Positions 8,783 to 17,814 of a DNA stretch of 64,000 nt are shown here, one piece after another (position 1 is the first letter of the stretch; every line of letters begins with the position of its first letter). The notes under the pieces are model-generated. The model searched no databases, had not been told where the DNA came from, and saw only the letters and a list, made by a program, of their open reading frames with translations. Both the position numbers and the translations under genes were made by a program. Origin of the DNA: Paenibacillus tengchongensis (GTDB lineage: Bacteria > Bacillota > Bacilli > Paenibacillales > Paenibacillaceae); NCBI RefSeq assembly GCF_008973665.1, contig NZ_WACP01000003.1:248001-312000 (forward strand), given 5' to 3'.

Positions 8783-9913
8783 ATGTGGAAGGCCGCCATT
8801 GAAGATGCGGTTCAGAAGGTGCAGCGCAATATTGCGCAGTTTGACGGACGATATCCGCATGTAGGCGAGGGAAAGAAATATGCCTTAATCGGCAACGACG
8901 ACTGGACGAACGGGTTCTGGAGCGGGATGCTCTGGCTATCCTATGAATACACAGGCGATCCGCAGCTCCGGGAGGCTGCGCGCCATACGGTGGAGAGCTT
9001 CCGCCGCAGAATGGAAGAAGACACGGTGCTGGATCATCATGATATCGGGTTTCTGTATTCGCTGTCGGCGAAGGCACAGTGGATTATAGAGCGCGATGAA
9101 GAGGCAAGGCGGTTAACGCTGCGCGCTGCGGACAAGCTGATGGAGCGCTGGCGGGAGCAGGGCGGATACCTGCAGGCCTGGGGCCGGAAGGACGATGCGG
9201 CGGAGAACGGACGCATTATAATCGACTGTCTGCTCAATCTGCCGCTGCTCTACTGGGCGTCGGAGCAGACAGGCAACCCGGCTTACCGGAAAGCTGCGGA
9301 GCTGCAGGCCTATAAGAGCAGAAGATATTTGGTCAGAGGCGATGACAGCTCTTATCATACCTTCTTCTTCAATCCGGAGACAGGAGAGCCGATTGGCGGA
9401 GCGACGCACCAGGGATATACGAACGGTTCAACATGGGCGAGAGGGCAGGCCTGGGGTATTTACGGGTTCGCTCTTTCCTTCCGGTACACCGGAGACCCGG
9501 CGTTTCTGGAGACGGCGAAACGGATGGCCCTGTACTTTGTGCAGCACTTGCCTGCAGACCATGTCGCTTACTGGGACTTCGCCCTGCCGCCCGAAATGGA
9601 GCAGCCTTACCGTGACAGCTCGGCGTCGGCCATTGCCGCTGCGGGGCTGGCCGAATTGCTGGGCCATCTGAAGGAGGAAGATCCTGAGTACGCGTACCTT
9701 CAGGAAGGCCTGAACCAATCCATGGAATCGCTTGTGCGTAATTATTCCACGACCGGCGATGACAGTGCCGAAGGGCTGCTGCGGCACGGCTCCTATCATG
9801 TGCGGGGCGGACTGGCTCCCGATGAGTATATGATCTGGGGCGATTATTTCTATCTGGAGGCGCTGCTGCGGCTGGAACGCGGAATCGGAGGCTACTGGTA
9901 TGAGCGGGAATAG
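8783..9913 (+). CDS. GH88 unsaturated glucuronyl hydrolase
   Basis: 376 residues, the usual length for GH88, with no signal peptide. It hydrolyses the 4,5-unsaturated glucuronic acid left at the end of oligosaccharides by polysaccharide lyases. An (alpha/alpha)6 barrel is suggested by repeated helical segments. The two conserved aspartates are in place: Asp87 in HHDIGFLYS and Asp148 in IIIDCLLNLPLLYW, almost the same numbers as in the Bacillus GL1 enzyme (Asp88, Asp149). It overlaps the next lyase gene by 14 bases, so lyase and hydrolase are translationally coupled. The pair implies a glucuronate- or iduronate-containing substrate (GAG-like, xanthan or gellan type). Confidence 0.9.
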   Translation: MWKAAIEDAVQKVQRNIAQFDGRYPHVGEGKKYALIGNDDWTNGFWSGMLWLSYEYTGDPQLREAARHTVESFRRRMEEDTVLDHHDIGFLYSLSAKAQWIIERDEEARRLTLRAADKLMERWREQGGYLQAWGRKDDAAENGRIIIDCLLNLPLLYWASEQTGNPAYRKAAELQAYKSRRYLVRGDDSSYHTFFFNPETGEPIGGATHQGYTNGSTWARGQAWGIYGFALSFRYTGDPAFLETAKRMALYFVQHLPADHVAYWDFALPPEMEQPYRDSSASAIAAAGLAELLGHLKEEDPEYAYLQEGLNQSMESLVRNYSTTGDDSAEGLLRHGSYHVRGGLAPDEYMIWGDYFYLEALLRLERGIGGYWYERE

Positions 9914-12251
9914 GGATAGTGGTGCTGCAGTGAATGAGGGTAGTGCCGGAGGAAGTGAGGACTGCGCTACAGGAAATGCGGGTAATGCCGTAGGAAGTGA
10001 GGGCAGCGCTGCAACTACTGCAACTACTGCACCTACTGCAACTACTGCACCTACTGCAACTACTGCACCTACTGCAACTACTGCACCTACTGCAACTACT
10101 GCACCTACTGCACCTACTGCAATCGAAGCTTTAGTACCGCTGCTGGACCTGGAATATCCGGGTCTGGAGAAGGTGAAGGAAGCGCTGCACCGGAATCAGC
10201 ACGAACATGCCGCTGCCGAATTAATGGCCTACTTTGCCGGCCGGAAGGTGACGGCTGGTTATCCTATTTCAGGCGATTGGGAAGCGGTAGCCGCGCATGT
10301 CCGTGCATATTGTGCAGATGAGCTTGCGCTTAACAGGACTACGGCCGATGAAGTACTGAAGCAGACCTTTCGCTTCCGGTTTCCGATGGATATGGAGCGT
10401 ACGCAAATACCGGTGACTTTCACCGGACCCATCGACTGGAATTACGTGCCGGCTGGCGATGTGGAGTGGGCGTATATGCTGAACCGCCACCGCTATTGGG
10501 TCGCTCTGGGACAAATGTATGTCCTGGCAGGCGAAGAGCGGTATGCCGAGGGTCTGTGCGGCCAGATGGAGGATTGGATCGACCGCAATCTGCTGTCGTC
10601 CGATCCGGGGGAGGTGCTGACCTGGCGCAGCATTGAAGCCGGGCTTCGCGGCACCAACTGGACCAAGGCCCTGTCCTATGTAATGCACAGCCCAAGCTTT
10701 ACCGCCGGCTTGCTGGTAAAATGCCTGCATGCGCTTTACGTGCATGCGGAGCATTTGGCAGCCCCTTATAGCGGCTGGAAGAACATCAGCAATTGGGGCG
10801 TGCTGGAGTGCTGCGGCTTGCTCCATATCGCGCGCTTTCTGCCGGAGTTCCGCCTCTCGGAGCACTGGACCGCCCTGGCGCTGGAACGGATGCGCACAAC
10901 ATCTTCACTGCAAATATTGCCGGACGGTCTGCACTGGGAGCAGTCGCCGACCTATCACCATGAGGTGCTGTCCAGCTATCTGGAGATGATTCATCTGGTC
11001 CGTTCGGGAGGACTCTGCCTGGAACCGGCAGTGATGGATAAGGTTCAGGCGGCGGCGCATGCCTCGCTCGGCATCGTACAGCCGGACGGCAGCCAGCCGA
11101 TGACCGGAGACAGCGACCGGCTGGCGATTGCGCCGCTTATGGCGGCGGCGGCGCTGCTCTTCAATGATCCTGTCCTTCGGTTCGGAGGCGGAGAGCAACC
11201 GGATTACGACAATGCGTGGCTGTTCGGAGGGGCAGGTCTGCGGCAATATGCGGAGATGCCTGCCAAGCCGCCGCAGGAATTGTCCCGGGCTTACCCGCAT
11301 TCCGGCAACTATATTATGCGCTCAGGCTGGGACCGGCAAGCCTTATATCTGCTGCTGCGCTGTGCGCCGCTTGGCGGCGGGCACGGACATGCCGATTCGC
11401 TGCACATCGATATTCATGCCCATGGCCGCAGCCTGCTGACCGATCTGGGCCGGTACAATTACAGCGATGCCGAGCCGCTGCGCCAGGCCCTGAAACGGCC
11501 TTCCGCCCACAATACGTTTGTGGTGGACGATACGGATTTCACGGAAGTGATCGACACCTGGCAATACGGAGCCGTTGCTGCTCCGTCTGGCATTCACTGG
11601 GTATCGTTGCCGGATTATGATTATGCCGAAGCCGGACATGACGGCTACCGCCGTCTGGAAGATCCCGTCTATCCGCGCAGGCGCATTCTGTTCATCAAGC
11701 CATACGGCTGGCTGCTGGTGGACAGTGCGGAGGGAAGGGGGCAGCACAGGCTCAAGCAGCGGTTTCATTTCCCGCCCGGAGCGGTCCAGCTTTCCCCGGA
11801 GAGCGGGATGGTCCGCAGCCGGTCGGAAGGTGCCGCCAATCTGTGTATTGTTCCTGCTCCGCAGCACGGCCTGAAGTTGTCGCTGGAAGAGAGCTGTATA
11901 TCCTACGAATATAATCTTGAGGAGCCGTGCAGCTGCGCCGTGTATGAGGCGGAAGGCAGCATCCATGTCTCGGTTGCCCAGTGGCTGTATCCGCAGCCGG
12001 TGGGAGAAACGGAACTTCCTTCGCTGCAAAGGGTCCCGGTGTCCCGTTACAACGGTGAGCCGGTAGAGGCTTCGCAGGCAGAAGCCTTCCGCATTATGCT
12101 GCCGGATGCCTCCGAGCGGCTCGTGCTGATCAGTCACCGGCCTCCGGCGGTGCATGCCGACTCGTATATCGTCGCGGGCCATCAGGTGTTCGGTGAGATT
12201 GTGGTCATTGAACCGGGGCCGGGCGGGACAAAGATTAAGGTGATTAAATAA
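9900..12251 (+). CDS. Heparinase II/III-type polysaccharide lyase with repeat-expanded N-terminus
   Basis: 783 residues from an ATG inside the end of the GH88 gene. Residues 1-78 are low complexity: a Gly/Ser/Asn/Ala stretch then twelve Ala-Thr/Pro-Thr triplets. The real enzyme begins near residue 80. An alpha-toroid (about 110-420) contains NISNW and SPTYHHEVL, the Asn/His/Tyr-type catalytic region. The heparinase II/III C-terminal beta domain follows, with GGGHGHADSLHIDI near residue 490 and HNTFVVDD. No signal peptide is seen, so it probably acts on imported oligosaccharides and feeds GH88. Families PL12, PL15 and PL21 share these motifs, so the exact substrate is open. Confidence 0.82.
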   Translation: MSGNRDSGAAVNEGSAGGSEDCATGNAGNAVGSEGSAATTATTAPTATTAPTATTAPTATTAPTATTAPTAPTAIEALVPLLDLEYPGLEKVKEALHRNQHEHAAAELMAYFAGRKVTAGYPISGDWEAVAAHVRAYCADELALNRTTADEVLKQTFRFRFPMDMERTQIPVTFTGPIDWNYVPAGDVEWAYMLNRHRYWVALGQMYVLAGEERYAEGLCGQMEDWIDRNLLSSDPGEVLTWRSIEAGLRGTNWTKALSYVMHSPSFTAGLLVKCLHALYVHAEHLAAPYSGWKNISNWGVLECCGLLHIARFLPEFRLSEHWTALALERMRTTSSLQILPDGLHWEQSPTYHHEVLSSYLEMIHLVRSGGLCLEPAVMDKVQAAAHASLGIVQPDGSQPMTGDSDRLAIAPLMAAAALLFNDPVLRFGGGEQPDYDNAWLFGGAGLRQYAEMPAKPPQELSRAYPHSGNYIMRSGWDRQALYLLLRCAPLGGGHGHADSLHIDIHAHGRSLLTDLGRYNYSDAEPLRQALKRPSAHNTFVVDDTDFTEVIDTWQYGAVAAPSGIHWVSLPDYDYAEAGHDGYRRLEDPVYPRRRILFIKPYGWLLVDSAEGRGQHRLKQRFHFPPGAVQLSPESGMVRSRSEGAANLCIVPAPQHGLKLSLEESCISYEYNLEEPCSCAVYEAEGSIHVSVAQWLYPQPVGETELPSLQRVPVSRYNGEPVEASQAEAFRIMLPDASERLVLISHRPPAVHADSYIVAGHQVFGEIVVIEPGPGGTKIKVIK
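9939..10002 (+). repeat. Imperfect 22-bp duplication in the lyase 5' end
   Basis: Positions 9939-9960 and 9981-10002 match at 20 of 22 bases and lie 42 bp apart, in frame. Together with the adjacent 9-bp array they look like stepwise expansion of a linker. Confidence 0.6.
10011..10121 (+). repeat. 9-bp coding minisatellite (Ala-Thr-Thr / Ala-Pro-Thr)
   Basis: Twelve tandem 9-bp units of two types, GCAACTACT and GCACCTACT, mostly alternating, plus a final GCA. Because the unit is a multiple of three, gain or loss of units keeps the reading frame. Confidence 0.95.
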
Positions 12252-12274
12252 AAAAGTTAATGTGCTGAAATTTA

Positions 12275-12305
12275 GCCGCTGCAGGGATGTCCAACCTGCA
12301 GCGGC
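12275..12305 (+). terminator. Hairpin between lyase and sensor kinase genes
   Basis: A perfect 11-bp inverted repeat (GCCGCTGCAGG/CCTGCAGCGGC) with a 9-base loop but no T-run. It may be a weak terminator or an mRNA-stabilising end. Confidence 0.45.
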
Positions 12306-12363
12306 ACCTGTTACAATGGGAGAAAAGCTGCTTTAGCCCCATCCAGGAAGGCGCGGTGCATCC

Positions 12364-14103
12364 ATGTTCAAACTTACGTACTACCGGAGAATACAGCTGT
12401 CCTTTCTGCTGTTCATCATCCTGCCGATCCTGGCGGTTTCGATATTCTCATACACGCTGCTGAAGCAAAACATGATCGAGAAATTCCGGCTCAGCACCAG
12501 CAATATGCTGAATGTAATTGTCGGGGAAATGGAGCGGACGATCGACGACGTCACCTTCGCCTCTCATTATTTGGTCAACGACGCAGGCCTGAAGGCTTCG
12601 CTGGACAATTTTGCCGATACGGGCCGGATCAGCACTTATCCTGACTATACCCGGTTTATGCAGATCAAGGACAGCTTCTCGCTGATTACCTCGAAACCGC
12701 TTAACAACAGCATCCGCATGTATCTGGTCAACCGGGCCGGATTCATCATCTCGCCGGATTCCGAGAATCTGAGCGCTATCAACGAACAGATGGGCCCGCT
12801 GCTGGAGCGGGTGGATCCCTCCAGTCCCGCTGTCCTGCAGTGGCTGGGGGTACTGGAGGACGGGAAGAGCGGGGAAGCGACCTATTATATGGCCAGAGTG
12901 ATCGGCGGGGGCGGCGGCCGGCCGTACTCCTCGGTGCTGCTGATCGGTATCCGGACGGCTTATTTCGAGCAGGTGCTCAGCCGGGTGGAGTTCGGAACGC
13001 CGGCTTTATTCGACAGCACTGGGCAGCGGATTGCCGGCGGCGAAGCGGTTCTGCTCCATCCTGGGCGGGCCGCGGACTCCGTACTCCGGAGCGAGGTGGC
13101 GCTGGAGAAGACGGACTGGACTCTCGTCTACGAGACCTCCGAGGAAGCGCTGACGGGTCAAATGTCCAGAGCCTTCTATACCGGCATTGCGCTGGTGCTT
13201 GTCTTCACGCTGATCTTCTCGGTGATCTCACTGCTGTTCGCCCAGCGCCTGCACAGCCCGATCCGTAAGCTGCAGCGCGTAGCCCGGCAGTTCACGATGG
13301 GCAACCGCGATATGCGGCTGGAGGTCACCGGCAAGGATGACATTGCCGAGCTCGGCCACTCCTTCAACCAGATGCTCGATGAAATCGAGGTGCTGATCGC
13401 CAATATCGAGCAGGAACAGGAGCAGAAGCGGGTGCTGGAATTGGAAGCGCTCTTTATGCAGATCCGCCCGCACTTCCTGATCAATACGCTCAATTCCATT
13501 AAATGCAGTCTGATTCTGAATAACGATGAGCTGCACAGCGGCGTCATCGACTCCCTGATGGGCCTGCTGCGCGCCTACCTGAAGGTCAACGAGCCGGCCA
13601 CCCTGGAAGAAGAATGCCGGCTGCTGCGCTACTACGCCGATATTATGCAGGTGCGCAGCGAGATGCTGCTGGATATGAAGTTCTTCATTGAACCGGAGCT
13701 TGCACGGCTGATCGTTCCGAAGCTGGTGCTGCAGCCGCTGGTGGAGAATGCCATTGTGCACGGACTCGCGGATCAGGAGCAGCCCCGGATTACAGTTAAT
13801 GCCCGAAGAGAGCAGGGGATGATTGTGATTGATATCGCCGACAACGGTGACGGTATCGGCGAGGAGCAGCGCTTACGGTTAAACCGGCAGCTGAACGAAC
13901 CGGATTCCGGGGATTATGCCGCTTATCCGCGGGTCGGGCTGCGCAATGTCATTCAGCGGCTGCGGCTGACGTTCGGCCCGGCAGCCAGCCTGGAGCTACG
14001 TCCGGGTGAAGGCGCCGGCACCATAGTTCACTTACGGTTTCCTGCGCCGGAACGCCAGGACAGACTTACAGAGGAGGTGCAGGCATGTACAGAGTCATGC
14101 TGA
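12364..14103 (+). CDS. YesM-type sensor histidine kinase
   Basis: 579 residues. There are two membrane helices (about 10-32 and 268-292) flanking an extracellular Cache-like sensor, then HAMP (PIRKLQRVARQF...). The His_kinase domain has the autophosphorylation site in QIRPHFLINTLNS (His370), and a HATPase_c domain follows (LVENAIVHGL, DNGDGIGEE). This is the LytS/YesM family that pairs with AraC-type response regulators to control CUT1 sugar importers. Its stop overlaps the start of the partner regulator by 19 bases. It probably senses an extracellular sugar, perhaps through the binding protein at 17815. Confidence 0.93.
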   Translation: MFKLTYYRRIQLSFLLFIILPILAVSIFSYTLLKQNMIEKFRLSTSNMLNVIVGEMERTIDDVTFASHYLVNDAGLKASLDNFADTGRISTYPDYTRFMQIKDSFSLITSKPLNNSIRMYLVNRAGFIISPDSENLSAINEQMGPLLERVDPSSPAVLQWLGVLEDGKSGEATYYMARVIGGGGGRPYSSVLLIGIRTAYFEQVLSRVEFGTPALFDSTGQRIAGGEAVLLHPGRAADSVLRSEVALEKTDWTLVYETSEEALTGQMSRAFYTGIALVLVFTLIFSVISLLFAQRLHSPIRKLQRVARQFTMGNRDMRLEVTGKDDIAELGHSFNQMLDEIEVLIANIEQEQEQKRVLELEALFMQIRPHFLINTLNSIKCSLILNNDELHSGVIDSLMGLLRAYLKVNEPATLEEECRLLRYYADIMQVRSEMLLDMKFFIEPELARLIVPKLVLQPLVENAIVHGLADQEQPRITVNARREQGMIVIDIADNGDGIGEEQRLRLNRQLNEPDSGDYAAYPRVGLRNVIQRLRLTFGPAASLELRPGEGAGTIVHLRFPAPERQDRLTEEVQACTESC

Positions 14104-15686
14104 TCGACGACGATATCCCGATGCTGAAGGTATTGCAGCAGATGGTGGAATGGGAGCGGCTGGATTTGCATGTGGCCGGGAGCACGTATTCCAGCGCCAA
14201 GGCGCTGCTGATGTTCAAGGAGACGCTGCCCGATGTTGTTATTACGGACATCGGACTGCCCAAGAAATCCGGTCTGGAGCTGGCCGCCGAGTTTACGGCG
14301 ATCAAGCCGGAGGTGCGGATTATCTTTCTGACCTGCCATGAGGATTTCCACTATGCCCAGTCGGCCCTCAAGCTGGATGCTGACGATTATCTACTGAAGG
14401 ACAGGCTCTCGGCGGAGCAGCTCGAAGAAAGCCTGCGCAAGTCGGTGGCCCGGCTCAAGGCCAGGGATGCCGGCAACCGGATTGAAGCTGCAGCGGGCGT
14501 CCATGCCGGACTGCTGCGCCGGGCGCTGATGCAGATGCTTATGGACGGAACCCACCCGGAGCAGACCCGCGCCCATGCCGCTCAGCTCGGCATTGCCTGG
14601 AGCTATCCCTGGTTCATGCTGGGCATTGTTAATCTGCATTATTCCGCCTATGAGCCGTTATACAACCGCAGCAATCTGCAGCTGATCCGCTATGCGGTAT
14701 TTAATATTGCCCTGGAAATTGCCGAGAGCTATGAAGGGATCACTCCGTTCATTGAACAGGAGCATTTCTTCGTGCTGTACAACTACCGGGACAATCTGGC
14801 TGGCAACGCCGCGGCATATCTCCAGTCGTATCTGGAAGAATTGCAGCGGCAATGCGCTGCCTTCCTGAAGCTGACGCTGGTCTCGGCAGCGGTGGCGGAC
14901 AAGCTGGCGCTGCAGGCAATCGGGGCTGTATACCAGCAGGTCCGGCAAGGCCGCCCTGAATTCTACGGCGGCAGTCCGCTGATGGTCGCGGCCATGGGAC
15001 AGCTGCTGGACCGTGTCTATTACCCGGCGCCGCAGGGCTTCGGAGAATCGTTCCGCAGCAGGCTGGAGCAGCACATTCTGGACAAGGACGCGGCTACTCT
15101 CCGCGAGGTTCTGGAGCAATTCGGCAGCGAGGCGCGGAGCCGGAAGATTGAACCCGGAGAGTTCATTGAGGAACTGGTGCTGCTGCTGCGCAGTGCAGAA
15201 ATGCTGTTCGCCCGGCGGAAGCCGGAAGAGGACATTTACTACTACATGGGTGAAGCGCGGACGATGGAGGATGCGCTGGAGCTGGCGGCTGCCCGTCTGG
15301 AGCATCTGCTGCGGGAGCAGCAGTCGGCGGCCGGAAACGGCGCTCATGCCCGGGAGCCCCGGCTGCAGGTGATCCAGGCGTTTATCGACCAGCATCTGGC
15401 CGAGAACATTACGTCCATCGATATCGCACAGTTCCTGTATTTGAATCCGAGCTATTTCTCCCGCTATTTCAAGCGGCTGACCGGACTCAGCTTCACCGAT
15501 TATGTCCATCAATACAAAATGAAAATCGCCGCCAACATGCTCAAGAACTCAGGGCAGACCCTCGAAACGCTGGCCATGGCGCTCGGCTATTCCGACCGGG
15601 CCTATTTCTCCAAGGTATTCAAGAAATATACCGGGATGACGCCGAGTGACTACAAGAGCCGCAAGCAGTTGCGGCGTACACCGTAA
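14085..15686 (+). CDS. YesN-type response regulator (REC plus AraC DNA-binding domain)
   Basis: 533 residues with GAGGAGGTG upstream. The N-terminal receiver (1-120) has phospho-acceptor Asp55 in VVITDIGLPKKSG, with YLLKD further on. A long middle region of helices (about 140-410) has no named motif. The C-terminal AraC domain has two helix-turn-helices (ITSIDIAQFLYLNPSYFSRY; LETLAMALGYSDRAYFSKVF). It is the partner of the overlapping kinase. The shared direct repeats at 8682, 15770 and 17702 are its most likely operators. It is followed by a terminator at 15707. Confidence 0.93.
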   Translation: MYRVMLIDDDIPMLKVLQQMVEWERLDLHVAGSTYSSAKALLMFKETLPDVVITDIGLPKKSGLELAAEFTAIKPEVRIIFLTCHEDFHYAQSALKLDADDYLLKDRLSAEQLEESLRKSVARLKARDAGNRIEAAAGVHAGLLRRALMQMLMDGTHPEQTRAHAAQLGIAWSYPWFMLGIVNLHYSAYEPLYNRSNLQLIRYAVFNIALEIAESYEGITPFIEQEHFFVLYNYRDNLAGNAAAYLQSYLEELQRQCAAFLKLTLVSAAVADKLALQAIGAVYQQVRQGRPEFYGGSPLMVAAMGQLLDRVYYPAPQGFGESFRSRLEQHILDKDAATLREVLEQFGSEARSRKIEPGEFIEELVLLLRSAEMLFARRKPEEDIYYYMGEARTMEDALELAAARLEHLLREQQSAAGNGAHAREPRLQVIQAFIDQHLAENITSIDIAQFLYLNPSYFSRYFKRLTGLSFTDYVHQYKMKIAANMLKNSGQTLETLAMALGYSDRAYFSKVFKKYTGMTPSDYKSRKQLRRTP

Positions 15687-15706
15687 GCTGCTTCATAATG
15701 CCCGCC

Positions 15707-15736
15707 GCCGCACCTTGAGAGTGCGGCTGTTTTTTG
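15707..15736 (+). terminator. Intrinsic terminator after the two-component genes
   Basis: GCCGCAC/GTGCGGC stem, 7-base loop, then TGTTTTTT. Confidence 0.85.
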
Positions 15737-15769
15737 CCTCCGGCCGCAGATTTCCGCCCTGCCCAACAA

Positions 15770-15832
15770 GTCAAAATCGTCCTCTTTACGGGTCAGAATC
15801 CGGCCCTTAAAGCCGCAGCTATTCCATTATGA
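15770..15832 (+). promoter_or_regulatory. Candidate YesN-controlled promoter of the permease genes
   Basis: GTCAAAAT at 15770 and GTCAGAAT at 15792 (offset 22), with TTATGA at 15827 as the likely -10. If this -10 is right, transcription starts near 15839, so the in-frame ATG at 15829 cannot be the permease start. Confidence 0.5.
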
Positions 15833-15858
15833 TGATCTCAACAAATCAGTTAGAGGTG

Positions 15859-16800
15859 ATGGAAGTGGAAGCTGTAAAAAACATGGCGGCAGCGGTACCG
15901 GAGACCGGGAAGCGGAAATTCTGGACACCGAAGCGGAAGGAAGCACTCGTCGGCTGGCTGTTTCTGGCTCCCGAGATTATCGGCATGCTGCTGCTGAACG
16001 TATTCGCACTCGGATTTTCGCTGTACCTCAGCTTTTCCAAATGGGATATGCTCTCCGGCGTATCCGGCATCGAATGGATTGGCCTGGGCAATTATGCCGA
16101 GCTGTTCCGGGATCCTGCCGTGCTGGAGGCGCTGAAGAACAATCTGCTGTATACCGTAATGACGGTGCCTATACCGATTGCCATTGCCCTGGTGCTGGCG
16201 GTCATTATCAACAACAGTGTTTTTCTCAAAAGCTATTTCAAGGTCGTCTTCTTCATTCCTTACATTTCGTCGATTATCGCCATTGCGGCCGTCTGGAGCG
16301 CTTTGCTGCATCCGTCGCTCGGACCGGTCAACCAGTTCCTGCTGCAGCTGGGAATCGATTCGCCGCCAAAATGGCTGGTCGACCCGGATACCTCGCTCCT
16401 GTCCATCGCTATTATCAGTACCTGGGCCAGTCTGGGGTACACCATTATCATTTATACCGCCGGGCTGACCAATATCTCCAGCGAGATTTATGAAGCCGCT
16501 GATATTGACGGCGCGACGCCGCTGCGGAAGTTCCTGCGGATTACAGTGCCGCTGCTGCGTCCCACAACCTTTTTCCTGCTCATTACGATGCTGATCGGCT
16601 CCTTCAAGGTGTTCGATATCATCTCCTATCTGACCGAGGGGGGTCCGAACAATTCTTCTACGGTGCTGGTGTACCGCATCTATGAAGAGGGCTTCAGCAA
16701 CTATGATATGGGATATGCATCGGCGATTTCCTGGCTGCTGTTCGCCATCATCGGCGTCATTACCGCGGCAACCTGGAAAATGCGCAACGAAGAAGCTTAA
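15859..16800 (+). CDS. CUT1 ABC sugar transporter permease (MalF/UgpA type)
   Basis: About 313 residues with six predicted membrane helices. The inner-membrane component signature EIYEAADIDGATPLRKF is the binding-protein-dependent transport EAA loop. The ATG at 15859, or the GTG at 15865 (better spaced from AGAGG at 15852-15856), is preferred. An ATG at 15829 overlaps the likely -10 box. With the next permease and the lipoprotein at 17815 it forms a complete importer except for the ATPase. This is normal for CUT1 systems that share an MsmX-type ATPase encoded elsewhere. Confidence 0.93.
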   Translation: MEVEAVKNMAAAVPETGKRKFWTPKRKEALVGWLFLAPEIIGMLLLNVFALGFSLYLSFSKWDMLSGVSGIEWIGLGNYAELFRDPAVLEALKNNLLYTVMTVPIPIAIALVLAVIINNSVFLKSYFKVVFFIPYISSIIAIAAVWSALLHPSLGPVNQFLLQLGIDSPPKWLVDPDTSLLSIAIISTWASLGYTIIIYTAGLTNISSEIYEAADIDGATPLRKFLRITVPLLRPTTFFLLITMLIGSFKVFDIISYLTEGGPNNSSTVLVYRIYEEGFSNYDMGYASAISWLLFAIIGVITAATWKMRNEEA

Positions 16801-16815
16801 GGGGAGGGGTTCAAC

Positions 16816-17652
16816 ATGCAATTACTCGGCAAACATTTATCCAAAAGCATCCTGACGCTGATCATGGGCGCGGTTTCAATTGTTTTCCTGATTCCGCTGA
16901 TCTGGATGGTCTCGGCGGCGTTCAAATTCGAAAAGGATGTCATGCGCTTCCCGATTCAGTGGATTCCGGACAATATCAACTTTATGTATAATTTCAAGGC
17001 GGTATGGATGGGCCGCGTGCCCTTCTACGACTTCTATTTCAACTCGCTGAAGGTAGCGATCATTACGACGGTGCTGACGCTGGTGATTTCCTCCATGTCG
17101 GCTTATGCGCTGACGAAGCTGCATTTCCGCGGACGCAACCTGATCTTTCTGGCGCTGCTGTCCTTCATGATCATCCCGGATCAGGCCACCCTGATTCCGC
17201 GCTTCCTGATCATCCGCTGGCTGGGGCTGTACGATACGCATGCGGCGATTATCCTGATGAGCATGTTCTCGATTTACTTCACGTTTCTGCTGCGGCAGTT
17301 CATGATGGACATCAGTGATGAATACCTCGAAGCGGCCAGAATCGACGGGGCGGGGCATCTGCGCTCCTTCGCTTCAATCATGCTGCCTTTATGCAAGCCC
17401 GTACTGGCGACGGTGGCGATCATCAAATTCATCTGGACGTGGAATGATTACCAGAATCCGCTGATCTTCCTGATGAGTAAGGAGCTCTACACGATTCCGC
17501 TCGGAATCACGCTGTTCCGCGACGACTACACCAACAACTACGCCATTATGATGATGGCGGCGCTGTCGGCCATTATTCCGCTGCTTGCGGTCTTCATTAT
17601 TATGCAGAAGCAGGTTATCAACGGCATCGCACTGGGCGGAGTCAAAGGCTAA
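16816..17652 (+). CDS. CUT1 ABC sugar transporter permease (MalG/AraQ type)
   Basis: 278 residues, six membrane helices, and the EAA loop EYLEAARIDGAGHLRSF. The C-terminus ends NGIALGGVKG, the usual MalG-family ending. GGGGAGGGG lies upstream, 15 bases after the first permease. It is the second half of the membrane channel. The genes are co-transcribed. Confidence 0.95.
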   Translation: MQLLGKHLSKSILTLIMGAVSIVFLIPLIWMVSAAFKFEKDVMRFPIQWIPDNINFMYNFKAVWMGRVPFYDFYFNSLKVAIITTVLTLVISSMSAYALTKLHFRGRNLIFLALLSFMIIPDQATLIPRFLIIRWLGLYDTHAAIILMSMFSIYFTFLLRQFMMDISDEYLEAARIDGAGHLRSFASIMLPLCKPVLATVAIIKFIWTWNDYQNPLIFLMSKELYTIPLGITLFRDDYTNNYAIMMMAALSAIIPLLAVFIIMQKQVINGIALGGVKG

Positions 17653-17701
17653 AGAGCGCCTTCATCAGGCGGACGAAGTATTTTGGTACCCGAAGCAGAT
17701 A

Positions 17702-17765
17702 GTCAAAAATAACCTCTTTCCCCCTCAAAATTGTACACTTGGCTGTCCGCGGCGGCGGCTATACT
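17702..17765 (+). promoter_or_regulatory. Candidate YesN-controlled promoter of the binding-protein gene
   Basis: GTCAAAAAT at 17702 and CTCAAAATT at 17724 form a 21-22 bp direct repeat. TATACT (-10) at 17760 is 36 bp after the start of the second box. This gives the binding protein its own promoter. Confidence 0.55.
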
Positions 17766-17814
17766 GAGGGGGAATCAGCAGCATCATCCATTTAAGGTAC
17801 AAGGGGGAAGCAGG

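Noticed and set aside
10011..10121. Sequencing or assembly artefact
   Set aside because: The units differ in a regular alternating pattern and keep the reading frame into the lyase, which argues for a real repeat, although the exact copy number may be uncertain.
15829..15861. ATG at 15829 as start of the first permease
   Set aside because: It has no ribosome site and overlaps the likely -10 box; 15859 or 15865 follow AGAGGTG.
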